A stretch of 56,374 nucleotides of DNA, taken from contig NZ_JAOTBE010000019.1 of assembly GCF_026162645.1 (NCBI RefSeq), positions 1-56,374 on the forward strand, read 5' to 3'. Each line of letters starts with the position of its first letter. Positions within the stretch are counted from its first letter, which is position 1. Source of the stretch: Paracoccus rhizosphaerae (GTDB lineage Bacteria; Pseudomonadota; Alphaproteobacteria; Rhodobacterales; Rhodobacteraceae). Under the pieces are notes generated by a model. The model had not been told where the DNA came from. It ran no database searches and was given only the letters and a program-made list of their open reading frames with translations. Of this stretch, positions 47,810 through 56,337 are shown piece after piece. A program made the translations under genes and the position numbers.

Positions 47810-49771
47810 ATGGCCGACGACCTCCTCTCCGGCGACATGCAAGCCGACGCCTACTCCGCATCCTCGATCGAGGTGCTGGAGGGGCTGGAACCGGTGCGCA
47901 AGCGCCCCGGCATGTATATCGGTGGCACGGACGAACGGGCGCTGCACCACTTGGTGGCGGAAATCCTCGACAACTCGATGGACGAGGCGGTGGCGGGCCA
48001 TGCCAGCCGGATCGAGGTCGAGCTGCAGGCCGATTACAGCGTCGTGGTGCGCGACAACGGCCGGGGCATCCCCATCGACCCGCACCCCAAGTTTCCGGGC
48101 AAGTCCGCGCTAGAGGTGATCCTGTGCACGCTGCACGCGGGGGGCAAGTTCTCGGGCGATGCCTACCAGACATCGGGCGGTCTGCATGGCGTCGGCGCGT
48201 CGGTCGTGAACGCCCTGTCCGACAGCATGGTCGTCCAGGTCGCCCGCAACCGAGAGCTGTTCGAGCAGCGGTTTTCGCGCGGCATCCCGCAGGGGCCGGT
48301 GGCGAAGGTCGGGGCGGCCCCCAACCGGCGCGGCACCACCGTGACCTTCCACGCCGATGAGGAGATCTTCGGCCATCACCGCTTTAAGCCTGCTCGGCTG
48401 ATCAAGATGGTCAAGTCCAAGGCCTACCTGTTCTCGGGCGTTGAGATCCGCTGGAAATCCGAGATCGACGACGGCGAAACTCCGCGGGAGGCCACGTTCC
48501 ACTTTCCCGGCGGTCTGGCCGACTACCTGGCCGAGACGCTGTCCGGCGCCACGACCTATTCCGAGCGTCCCTTCGCGGGCAACGTGGATTTCCAGGCCAA
48601 GTTTGGCGTGCCGGGAAAGGTCGATTGGGCCATTAACTGGACGCCCGTCCGCGACGGCTTCATCCAGTCCTATTGCAACACCGTTCCCACCCCCGAGGGC
48701 GGTACGCACGAGCTGGGCTTCTGGACCGCTATCCTGAAGGGCGTGCGCGCCTACGGCGAACGGGTGTCGAACAAGAAGGCCGCGCAGATCACGCGTGAGG
48801 ACCTGACCGCCGGCGGCTGCGCACTGGTCAGCTGCTTCATTCGGGAGCCCGAGTTCGTGGGCCAGACCAAGGACCGCCTGGCCACCACCGAGGCTGCGCG
48901 CCTTGTCGAAAACGCGGTTCGCGATCATTTCGACAACTGGCTGGCGGCCGATATGAAATCGGCGGGCGCGATCCTGGACTTCCTGGTCCTACGCGCCGAA
49001 GAGCGCCTGCGCCGCAAGCAGGAAAAGGAAACCGCGCGCAAGACGGCCACGAAGAAGCTGCGCCTGCCGGGCAAGCTGGTCGATTGCAGCGCCACCAACC
49101 GCGACGGGACCGAGCTGTTCATCGTCGAGGGCGACAGCGCCGGCGGCAGCGCCAAGATGGCGCGCGACCGCACCAACCAGGCACTGCTGCCCTTGCGCGG
49201 CAAGATCCTGAACGTCCTGGGCGCGGCCTCCTCGAAGATGGGCGCCAACCAGGAGATCAACGATCTTTGCCAGGCGCTTGGCGTCGGCATGGGGTCCAAG
49301 TTCAACGTCGACGACCTGCGTTACGACAAGATCATCATCATGACGGACGCGGACGTGGACGGTGCGCATATCGCATCGCTGCTGATGACGTTCTTCTTCA
49401 CGCAGATGCGGCCGATGATCGACAAGGGGCACCTGTATCTGGCCTGCCCGCCGCTCTACCGTTTGACGCAGGGGGCGCACCGCGTGTACGTCGCCGACGA
49501 TGCCGAAAAGGAACGGATGCTGGCCAAGGGCCTCGGGGGTCGCGGCAAGATCGACGTCCAGCGCTTCAAGGGCCTGGGTGAGATGGACGCCAAGGACTTG
49601 AAAGACACAACGATGAACCCCAAGACGCGCAAACTGATCCGCGTCAGTATCGACGATGAGGAAGGCGGCGAGACCGGTGACCTTGTCGAGCGCCTGATGG
49701 GCAAGAAGCCCGAGTTGCGATTCGAATACATTCAGGAGAACGCGCGGTTCGTCGAGGAACTGGACGTCTAA
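47810..49771 (+). CDS. parE: DNA topoisomerase IV subunit B
   Basis: ParE is the ATPase subunit of topoisomerase IV, which separates linked daughter chromosomes. The 653-residue protein has the GHKL ATP-binding domain (LVAEILDNSMDEAVAG with Asn55, VVVRDNGRGIPID, TSGGLHGVGASVVNAL). The Toprim domain has EGDSAGGSAKMARDR and MTDADVDGAHIASLL, and the C-terminal part has RFKGLGEMDAKDL. Its length fits ParE rather than GyrB (about 800), and IPQGPVAK supports this. Its last four bases overlap the convergent HEPN-like gene. Confidence 0.94.
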   Translation: MADDLLSGDMQADAYSASSIEVLEGLEPVRKRPGMYIGGTDERALHHLVAEILDNSMDEAVAGHASRIEVELQADYSVVVRDNGRGIPIDPHPKFPGKSALEVILCTLHAGGKFSGDAYQTSGGLHGVGASVVNALSDSMVVQVARNRELFEQRFSRGIPQGPVAKVGAAPNRRGTTVTFHADEEIFGHHRFKPARLIKMVKSKAYLFSGVEIRWKSEIDDGETPREATFHFPGGLADYLAETLSGATTYSERPFAGNVDFQAKFGVPGKVDWAINWTPVRDGFIQSYCNTVPTPEGGTHELGFWTAILKGVRAYGERVSNKKAAQITREDLTAGGCALVSCFIREPEFVGQTKDRLATTEAARLVENAVRDHFDNWLAADMKSAGAILDFLVLRAEERLRRKQEKETARKTATKKLRLPGKLVDCSATNRDGTELFIVEGDSAGGSAKMARDRTNQALLPLRGKILNVLGAASSKMGANQEINDLCQALGVGMGSKFNVDDLRYDKIIIMTDADVDGAHIASLLMTFFFTQMRPMIDKGHLYLACPPLYRLTQGAHRVYVADDAEKERMLAKGLGGRGKIDVQRFKGLGEMDAKDLKDTTMNPKTRKLIRVSIDDEEGGETGDLVERLMGKKPELRFEYIQENARFVEELDV

Positions 49772-50466
49772 CCCTGCGGTCGTCGCAGCCAGGCGGGGTA
49801 GATGTCGTCCAAGTCAGGCAGCTTCTCGCCGTAGGGTGTTGCGACAAATCGCGCCTCGAATTCGTCCAGCTTCTGCTGGTGCGCCAGATTGCCGAATGAT
49901 AGGGCGCGCAGAAAGTTCAGCTCTGCATGATCGTCAGGCGGCCACAAGATCAGGTGTGTCTCGAATTCCTGTGCATTGATGTCGACAAGCAGGTCACCCA
50001 TGCCACCCATGACTGCCTTGATCTCTGACATACTGACCCAACCGACGCTGGCTCCCTTCTTCAGGGTATCTGCGTCCGCGTGGGCCAGATGTTTGTCACG
50101 ACGGTCGCGGAGTGGCTGGGCGAGAACACGCAGTTCAAGGAGACAAGCTTTGTAGGATTTTCGTCGATCAGCATCTGGTAATGTCTCGATCAGAAGATCG
50201 AACGTCAGGTTCCTGAGAGGCCTTCTGCTCGGCTGCGCCGGGTCCAGAAGGCGACATATCCCCAAGACGATCATGTCGAAAAGGGTATCCTGAATGACCT
50301 TCGAGACCATGCCGGACGCCGTGTTCATCACTTCAACTCGACGTTCTTCACCGTACAGGCCGGTATAAATCCGCTCCTGGGTCTTGAGCGTCGCAAGTTG
50401 CATCCAGCAGAATTCCGCTATGGCCTTCGAGGCATGGTACCTTGCAGTTCCTCCAGGTGCTCCCAC
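49768..50466 (-). CDS. HEPN-domain protein, AbiU2-like (possible abortive-infection or toxin protein)
   Basis: The protein of up to 232 residues is mostly helical and resembles the HEPN_AbiU2 family. It has DTLFDMIVLGICRLLDPAQ (about 60-78) and the HEPN RNase motif R-x5-H in RDKHLAH (Arg123 to His129). HEPN proteins of this kind include toxins and defence RNases; activity here is inferred. The region is visibly poorer in G+C than its neighbours, which suggests transfer. The start is uncertain: GTG at 50466, ATG at 50403, or an ATG at 50477 in another frame that would need a one-base frameshift. It sits between parE and hemF with no antitoxin-like partner. Confidence 0.7.
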   Translation of the reverse strand: MGAPGGTARYHASKAIAEFCWMQLATLKTQERIYTGLYGEERRVEVMNTASGMVSKVIQDTLFDMIVLGICRLLDPAQPSRRPLRNLTFDLLIETLPDADRRKSYKACLLELRVLAQPLRDRRDKHLAHADADTLKKGASVGWVSMSEIKAVMGGMGDLLVDINAQEFETHLILWPPDDHAELNFLRALSFGNLAHQQKLDEFEARFVATPYGEKLPDLDDIYPAWLRRPQG

Positions 50467-50484
50467 GGGCGATCCATGGACGCA

Positions 50485-51339
50485 CTACACCCATTTCGCC
50501 AGCGGCGGCAGGCTCATCAGGACGGCGTCGGCGTTGTGGCCGGTCTCAAGACCAAACTTCGTGCCGCGGTCGTAGACGAGGTTGTATTCCGCATAGAGGC
50601 CTCGATGCACCAACTGCGCGTCGCGGTCGGCGTCGGTGAACGGTTCTGCCATCCGCGCCTCGGCCAGCGGCAGGAAGGCGGGCAGGAAAGCCTCGCCCAC
50701 GGCGCGGGTGAATGCGAAATCCGCCTCCCAGTCGCCGGTGTTCAGGTCGTCATAGAAGATCCCCCCGACGCCCCGCGCGCGGCCACGATGCGGGATGAAG
50801 AAGTATTCGTCAGCCCAAGCCTTGAAGCGGTCATAATAGTCGGCCCCGTGCGGCAGGCAGGCGTCGCGCAGCGTGTCATGGAAATGGGCGGTGTCCTCGG
50901 CATATTCGAGGCACGGGTTCAGGTCCGACCCACCGCCGAACCACCACGCGCCCGGCGTCCAGAACATCCGCGTGTTCATGTGCACGGCCGGGGCATGCGG
51001 GTTCTGCATATGCGCGACCAGGCTGACGCCGCTGGCCCAGAAACGCGGATCGCTGTCCATGCCCGGAACGCCGCGTGCGGCCATCGCGGCCTGCGCGCGG
51101 GAGGCCAGAGTGCCGTGGACCTCGGACCAGTTCACGCCGACCTTCTCGAAGACGCGACCGCCGCGCATGACGGACATCAGCCCGCCGCCCCCATTGTCGG
51201 CGCGTTCCGTCGGCGTGACCGTGAACCTGCCGGCGGGGCTGTCGCCGGGGCCGCGGTCCTCCAGTGCCTCGAAGGCGGCGACGATGCGGTCGCGCAGCTC
51301 GTGGAACCAGGCGGCGGCGCGACGGCGTTGTTCGTCCAT
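50485..51339 (-). CDS. hemF: Oxygen-dependent coproporphyrinogen III oxidase
   Basis: HemF turns coproporphyrinogen III into protoporphyrinogen IX using oxygen. The 284-residue protein has GGRVFEKVGVNWSEVHG (about 60-76), SLVAHMQNPHAPAVHMNTRMF, WWFGGGSDLNPCL, HRGRARGVGGIFYDDLN and EYNLVYDRGTKFGL. The ATG at 51339 has AGGAG four bases upstream; an ATG four codons earlier is less likely. It stands alone, divergent from the lipoprotein gene. Confidence 0.97.
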   Translation of the reverse strand: MDEQRRRAAAWFHELRDRIVAAFEALEDRGPGDSPAGRFTVTPTERADNGGGGLMSVMRGGRVFEKVGVNWSEVHGTLASRAQAAMAARGVPGMDSDPRFWASGVSLVAHMQNPHAPAVHMNTRMFWTPGAWWFGGGSDLNPCLEYAEDTAHFHDTLRDACLPHGADYYDRFKAWADEYFFIPHRGRARGVGGIFYDDLNTGDWEADFAFTRAVGEAFLPAFLPLAEARMAEPFTDADRDAQLVHRGLYAEYNLVYDRGTKFGLETGHNADAVLMSLPPLAKWV

Positions 51340-51414
51340 GAGGCTCCTCATTCGTGATTTGCAAAGCCGGCCACGTCGCGGCTAGCATACGACATCGATG
51401 TAAAGAGACCCGCC

Positions 51415-51825
51415 ATGCGCCGCAACACCGCCCTTGCCATGATCGCCCTGCCCCTGCTGGCCGCCTGCGGCACCCCGCAGGAACGCTGCATCAGCCGGAA
51501 CACCAGCGAATACCGCACCGTCAGCAGCCTTCTGGCCGAGGTCGAGGGCAATCTGGCGCGCGGCTATGCTTGGGAAGAGCGCCAAGTCGTCCGCACCCGC
51601 TTCGACCAGTGCCGCCGGGTCCTGCGGGACAAGGACGGCAATGCGCATGTCACCAGCTATGGCTGCTGGCGCGACTATGTGGACACCGAGCGGTACCGCG
51701 TGCCCATCGACCCCGCGGCCGAGGCGCGCAAGCGCGACGGTCTGGCCGAACGCCAGGCAGCCCTGGCCAGCAGCGCCCGCGCCGCCGTGTCGGCTTGCCG
51801 CGCCGCCTATCCTGAAACCACCTAG
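51415..51825 (+). CDS. Small cysteine-containing lipoprotein, unknown function
   Basis: The 136-residue protein has a signal peptide with lipobox PLLAAC-G (about residues 13-18). It continues with CISRNTSEYRTVSSLLAEVEGNLARGYAW and two further cysteines in FDQCRRVL and YGCWRDY that could form a disulfide. A helical tail with a final Cys follows. It is probably anchored in the cell envelope. I do not recognise a named family. Its last four bases overlap the convergent SDR gene. Confidence 0.75.
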   Translation: MRRNTALAMIALPLLAACGTPQERCISRNTSEYRTVSSLLAEVEGNLARGYAWEERQVVRTRFDQCRRVLRDKDGNAHVTSYGCWRDYVDTERYRVPIDPAAEARKRDGLAERQAALASSARAAVSACRAAYPETT

Positions 51826-52628
51826 AGGATTTGCGCCGTCACGGAATCGGCCAGGCTGCGGCCCCCATCGACGGTCATGATCTGCCCAGTGACAAAACGC
51901 GCCCCGTCGCTGACAAGGTAATGCACCGTCTCGGCCAGCTCATCAGCGGGGGCAATGCGGCCCAGGGGCGTGCCGGCGATGATCTGCGCGCGCTTGTCGG
52001 GGTCTTCCTTTAATGCGCATTGCAGTTCGTGCGACATCACGCTGCTGAAGCTGACGCCGTTCACCCGGATACGGTGCGGCGCCAGCGCCAGCGCCAGCCC
52101 GCGCGTCGCCTGTTCCTGCGCCGCGCAGGCGATGGAATAGCCCAGCATCGACGGGATCGGCCGCCGTGCCGCCAGCGTCGAGATGTTGACGATGGCCCCG
52201 GTCTGAGAGGCGGGGCCCTCGCCTTCAGCCTGCTTGATCATCCGCTTGGCCACCATCTGCGACAGGCGCAGGCTGGCCATCAGGTTCTGGCGCAGCATCT
52301 CCTCGAGCGTGTCCATGTCGGTGTCCAGCGGGTCGCTGTCCTTGACGAAGCGGTGGGCGTTCACAAGGATGTCGACGCGGTCGAAGGCATCCAGGGTTGC
52401 CGACAGCAGGTTCGCCATCGCCAGCTTCTCCGACATGTTGCCGGCGAAGCGGCGCACCTGCGACTGGTCGTCCTCGTAGTCCGAGACGACCGAGTTCAGC
52501 GCCGCTTCATCGCTGTCGGCGAACATGACCTGCGCGCCACGTTCCGTCAGGTGCCGGGCGATCGCAAGGCCCACGCCTCGCGCGGCCCCGGTCACGATGG
52601 CGGACTTGCCCTGTATCGACATGCTCAT
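51822..52628 (-). CDS. SDR-fold protein lacking the catalytic Tyr-x3-Lys lysine
   Basis: The 268-residue short-chain dehydrogenase/reductase-like protein keeps the cofactor motif TGAARGVG (13-20) and the C-terminal TGQIMTVDGGRSL. The catalytic region reads NIST-LAARRPIPSMLGYSIAC: Tyr164 is present, but the residue four positions on is Cys168 instead of Lys. The usual second Ser of the triad is Thr151, and the N-N-A-G motif is VNAH. Classical SDR chemistry is therefore doubtful. The ATG at 52628 overlaps the stop of the upstream methyltransferase gene (ATGA). Confidence 0.85.
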   Translation of the reverse strand: MSMSIQGKSAIVTGAARGVGLAIARHLTERGAQVMFADSDEAALNSVVSDYEDDQSQVRRFAGNMSEKLAMANLLSATLDAFDRVDILVNAHRFVKDSDPLDTDMDTLEEMLRQNLMASLRLSQMVAKRMIKQAEGEGPASQTGAIVNISTLAARRPIPSMLGYSIACAAQEQATRGLALALAPHRIRVNGVSFSSVMSHELQCALKEDPDKRAQIIAGTPLGRIAPADELAETVHYLVSDGARFVTGQIMTVDGGRSLADSVTAQIL

Positions 52629-53629
52629 CTGCGGTTCTTCCGTGCGTCGCCCTTGCCGGCGGCAGTTGCCTCGATCACTTTGAAGCGACTGTCGCCGCCG
52701 ATCTCGTGAACCTGTCCGAAATGGTCGGCCAGGACGGCCTCGTACGGAAGGTGCCGGTTCGAGACCATCCACAGCCGCCCCGCGCCCGTCAGCAGCCGCG
52801 CCGCCGTGGCGATGAAGGCCGCCCCCAGACGCGGATCGGCTTGACGTCCTTCGTGGAACGGCGGGTTCATGATAACGCCGTTGACAGGCTCGGCCAGCCG
52901 GAAGTCGCGGGCATCCGCCCAGTGAAACCGCGCGCGGGGGTCGATCACGTTCCGCCGCGCCGATTCGAGCGCGGCGTGATCCGCCTCGACCAGATGAAGT
53001 TCCGTCACGCCGCTGTGTGACAGGATCTGCGCCGAAAGCCAGCCCCAGCCCGCGCCCAAGTCGACGATCCGAGTCGGCAGCTTGGGCGGCAGGTTTTCGG
53101 CCAGCATCCGCGATCCCGGATCGACTCCATCGGCGGAAAAGACGCCCGGCAGGGTCGTGAAGCCCGGAGCGACCTCGCGGGCCGAGGCGACCCAGTCCGG
53201 CGGCAGCCAGTCATGATTGGGGGCGCTGACGCGGAAGATCTTGCCATGCGCCTTGCTGATTACGTCGCTGACGGGCGCGAGCCGGCGCAACTCCTTCAGC
53301 AGCGCATCGACACCATCGGTCTTCTGGCCGTCGATCCAGAGGTTGCCCGCGGCGGTAAGGTGCCCGAAGGCCTGCGCGATGCGGGCGCGGGCGGCCGCCT
53401 TGGCGCGCGGCAGTCGGACGATCGCGTGGTCGAACTGCCCTTCCACCGAGGTGGAGACGCGAAATCCGCGGGCGGACAGCCCCTCATAGTCGGGAAAGTG
53501 CCCCTGGACGACATGCAGATGGCTGGGATCCAGGGGCGACAGGTCGTCGGCGGCCAAGGCCCCGATGAACAGCACCTCGCCTCCGGGATGACCGTCCGGA
53601 AAGGCCAGGTCCAATCGTGATTGGGTCAC
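52625..53629 (-). CDS. RsmC-like class I SAM-dependent RNA methyltransferase
   Basis: The 334-residue protein has an N-terminal degenerate Rossmann domain (about 1-150) and a C-terminal methyltransferase domain. The latter has the SAM-binding VDLGAGWGWLSAQIL, ELHLVEADHAALESAR, and the catalytic NPPFHEG of RNA guanine-N2 methyltransferases. This architecture matches RsmC/RsmD-type enzymes that modify 16S rRNA. It is followed by the SDR-like gene with a four-base overlap and lies 4 bases after clpS. Confidence 0.87.
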   Translation of the reverse strand: MTQSRLDLAFPDGHPGGEVLFIGALAADDLSPLDPSHLHVVQGHFPDYEGLSARGFRVSTSVEGQFDHAIVRLPRAKAAARARIAQAFGHLTAAGNLWIDGQKTDGVDALLKELRRLAPVSDVISKAHGKIFRVSAPNHDWLPPDWVASAREVAPGFTTLPGVFSADGVDPGSRMLAENLPPKLPTRIVDLGAGWGWLSAQILSHSGVTELHLVEADHAALESARRNVIDPRARFHWADARDFRLAEPVNGVIMNPPFHEGRQADPRLGAAFIATAARLLTGAGRLWMVSNRHLPYEAVLADHFGQVHEIGGDSRFKVIEATAAGKGDARKNRR

Positions 53630-53633
53630 GTGA

Positions 53634-53963
53634 TTACTCTTTTTCCATGGTGCATTGCAGGGGATGCTGCTGGCGGCGTGCCAGCTCCATCACCTGGGCG
53701 ACCTTCGTTTCGGCCACCTCGTGCGAGAAGACGCCGACCACCGCCACGCCCCGCCGATGGACAGTCAGCATGATTTCGATGGCCTGGGCGTGGGTCATGT
53801 GGAACAGGCGTTCCAGCACGTGGACGACGAACTCCATCGGCGTGAAATCGTCGTTCAGCATCAGCACCTTGTACATCGGCGGCCGCTGCGACTTGGCGCG
53901 CGGCTTGACGGCCAGATCGGATTGGTCGTCGGGCTTGTCGGTATCGGTCATCCAGTGCGTCAT
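53634..53963 (-). CDS. clpS: ATP-dependent Clp protease adaptor ClpS
   Basis: ClpS binds N-degron substrates and delivers them to ClpAP. The protein of 109 residues has [28 protein letters not shown] with the N-degron-binding Asn-Asp-Asp. It also has [28 protein letters not shown] and the C-terminal [10 protein letters not shown], all typical. An ATG at 53951 is an equally good start (105 residues); neither has a strong ribosome-binding site. The longer frame to 54104 runs through the promoter region and is not supported. It heads a run with the methyltransferase and SDR genes. Confidence 0.95.
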   Translation of the reverse strand: MTHWMTDTDKPDDQSDLAVKPRAKSQRPPMYKVLMLNDDFTPMEFVVHVLERLFHMTHAQAIEIMLTVHRRGVAVVGVFSHEVAETKVAQVMELARRQQHPLQCTMEKE

Positions 53964-54123
53964 CGGGTTGGCGTCGTTCCTGAAGTCTGCAGCGTGGACC
54001 CGCCGGACAACGTCCGCACAGGTGTTTACAGGAAATATAACGCAAACCATCGCGGATGAAAGCCCCGGCCCCGCCTTTCCGCCGTTCCCAGGCTGACAAT
54101 ACAAATTTAAGTTGAATGCCCGG

Positions 54124-54152
54124 TTTCACGGATGTTTCACCCGTGCTATCAT
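54124..54152 (+). promoter_or_regulatory. Possible promoter of the carboxypeptidase gene
   Basis: TTTCAC (54124-54129) and TATCAT (54147-54152) are separated by 17 bases, in the AT-richer gap between clpS and the carboxypeptidase gene. The -35 is a partial match only. Confidence 0.4.
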
Positions 54153-54215
54153 CATTTTGTTAACGACGGGCATGCGACAAACGACATGTCCGCTTGAGGC
54201 AGAGAGACAGCGACA

Positions 54216-55874
54216 GTGACCCGAATCCTTCCCGCATTCCGGCTTCTCGGCCGCGTACTGATTGCCGTGACGTTGCTTGCGGTGCCCGCCGCCGCAGCGC
54301 CCTTCGCGGCCTATGTGATGGACGCCCGCAGCGGCCAGCCGATCTATCGCCAGAACTCGGACACCCGGCTGCACCCGGCGTCCCTGACCAAGATGATGAC
54401 CCTCTACATGACCTTCTCGGCCATCGAGAGGGGGCAGGTCCGGCTGGACTCCAAGTTCACGATCTCCAGCAACGCCGCGAACGAGCCGCCGTCCAAGCTG
54501 GGCCTGCGCGCCGGGCAGAAGATCGAGCTGCGCTATCTGATCCGCGCGGCCGCCATCAAATCCGCCAACGACGCCGCCACCGCGCTTGGCGAAGGGCTGG
54601 CCGGGTCCGAGGAAGCCTTTGCCCAGCAGATGACGCAGATGGCGCGGGCGCTTGGCATGAATAACACGCAGTTTCGCAACGCCCATGGCCTGACGACCGA
54701 CGGCCACTACTCGACCGCCCATGACATGAGCGTGCTGGGCCGGCATCTGTTCTATGACTTTCCGCAATACTACAACCTCTTCTCGCGCCGGTCGGCAGAT
54801 GCGGGCATCGCCCAGGTATCCGCGACGAACCGCCGGTTCCTGGACGATTATCCCGGCGCCGACGGCATCAAGACCGGCTATACCCGGGCCGCCGGCTTCA
54901 ACCTGACGGCTTCGGCGCAACGCGGCAACAAGCGCCTGATTGCAACCGTCTTCGGCGGCACGTCGACGGCGCAGCGCAACCAGGTCATGGCCGAACTGCT
55001 GGACAGCAGCTTCACCCGCGTTCCCGACCGCGTCCGTGAGGTGAAGCCGCAGCGCCCGCGCATGCTGGTGCAGCAGACGACGCGCCGTGCGCAGGTCGCC
55101 CCGACGCCGGCGGCAACCCAGCCAGAGCCTCAGCGGCTGGTTCTGCAGGCGTCCCCGCCCCCGTCCTCGCGTCCTGCGGCAGCTTCTTCGCTGGTCGCCT
55201 CCGCGCCCAAGGTCGACCTGACCGAGGCGCTGCGAATTGCAACGGCCAGCGCCCAGGCAAACCTGCCGGGCGTGTCACTGGCAAGCAGTGCCCGCCCCCG
55301 CGCCCGTCCCGGGACAGAAGGCGCCGCCATCGAGGCGGCGATCGCCACGGCAGTCGCCGTCGACGCGCCTGCCAGCGCCAGCCTGGCCGCGCCGGTCCTA
55401 GCAAGATCGAACCGTCCCACGCCTGCGCCCGGTCGCGGTGCCAGCACGGCAGCGGTCGAAGCCGCCGTCGTCGCTGCGGCCGAGGCGCCGGCTGCGGTCG
55501 AACCTGCTGCAGATGGCCTGACGCTCGACAGCTCAAGCGCGCCCCGGCCTCGTTCCGAGACGGTGATCCTGGCCGCAATGGGCGAAGGCGACATTTCGAA
55601 TCCCGAGGCTTTGCAGATCGTGCGACGGCACGGCGACGGCAACCGCCATTGGGCGATCTCGCTCGGCCACTACGGCTCGAAATCCGAGGCCGAGCGCCTG
55701 CTGCTGGCCTATGCCCTGCAGGACGGCAGCCTCTTCGGATCGGCCAGCCGTCACGTCGCCGACACGAAGCGCGGCTTCGAGCCGCGTTTCGTGAACCTCT
55801 CGGAAGGCGACGCCGAACTGGCCTGCGAGCGCCTGCGCAGCCAATCCCAAAGTTGCAGTGTCGTCACGAACTGA
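54216..55874 (+). CDS. D-alanyl-D-alanine carboxypeptidase (penicillin-binding protein) with C-terminal SPOR domain
   Basis: The enzyme trims the terminal D-Ala from peptidoglycan stem peptides. The 552-residue protein has a signal peptide (about 1-28) and a serine-peptidase S11 domain with Ser56-x-x-Lys59 (SLTK), Ser116-Ala-Asn118 and Lys219-Thr-Gly221. A long Ala/Pro-rich linker (about 275-450) and a SPOR domain near the end (about 470-548, with HWAISLGHYGSKSEAE) follow. The SPOR domain would direct it to denuded septal glycan. It starts at a GTG with GAGG upstream. The adenine-free Ala-rich linker is rich in near-repeats. Confidence 0.92.
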   Translation: MTRILPAFRLLGRVLIAVTLLAVPAAAAPFAAYVMDARSGQPIYRQNSDTRLHPASLTKMMTLYMTFSAIERGQVRLDSKFTISSNAANEPPSKLGLRAGQKIELRYLIRAAAIKSANDAATALGEGLAGSEEAFAQQMTQMARALGMNNTQFRNAHGLTTDGHYSTAHDMSVLGRHLFYDFPQYYNLFSRRSADAGIAQVSATNRRFLDDYPGADGIKTGYTRAAGFNLTASAQRGNKRLIATVFGGTSTAQRNQVMAELLDSSFTRVPDRVREVKPQRPRMLVQQTTRRAQVAPTPAATQPEPQRLVLQASPPPSSRPAAASSLVASAPKVDLTEALRIATASAQANLPGVSLASSARPRARPGTEGAAIEAAIATAVAVDAPASASLAAPVLARSNRPTPAPGRGASTAAVEAAVVAAAEAPAAVEPAADGLTLDSSSAPRPRSETVILAAMGEGDISNPEALQIVRRHGDGNRHWAISLGHYGSKSEAERLLLAYALQDGSLFGSASRHVADTKRGFEPRFVNLSEGDAELACERLRSQSQSCSVVTN

Positions 55875-56337
55875 CCCCCCATCCGCGCGTCTTGAAGGCT
55901 TTCCACATCTGGAGGGCCATTTTTATGGCTGTGCAACGGCAGGCTGTGATGCAGGTAGGCTTTCCACAAAGGTACCGGACATAGAATAATTTCGATTGAC
56001 CGACGAGCCCTTCCGCAAGTGCCACTCCCTGCGATCGTTTCGGTGGTTTGAACGCCGCCGCCAAGCTGCTCCCGCAGCATCAACGCGCATGTCGCTAGAC
56101 AACTTTGGCTTCACCTGCCTCGGAAGTCCTAGTTCCGCAGATCGCCCGTGAAGGCCGCAAGCGATAACGCAAATCACGATCATGGTCTTGGTCCGATGCC
56201 GGGAGAAGCCGACTGTCGTAGGACATCGACCCTTTTGCTTCTAATTGTCCTTGCCCGGATGATCCCATTGACCCTCGCCGGACCTCGTTCTTCATAGCAA
56301 GATCGGTCCTGCGCGAGGTTCGGAACGGGAGGCAAGG
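55875..56337. other. 463 bases without a recognisable gene
   Basis: No frame here shows codon use or motifs like the neighbouring genes; the short frames are not supported. The 12-base string AGGCTTTCCACA occurs twice (about 55898 and 55964), and a short GCCAT-TTTT-ATGGC hairpin lies near 55916-55930. The stretch from about 56214, starting TGTCGTAGGACA, could be the left end of the insertion sequence whose transposase starts at 56338, but the other end is outside the window. Confidence 0.5.

Noticed and set aside
53964..54104. Longer clpS start giving 156 residues
   Set aside because: The extra N-terminus is unrelated to ClpS, covers the AT-rich promoter region, and has no ribosome-binding site.
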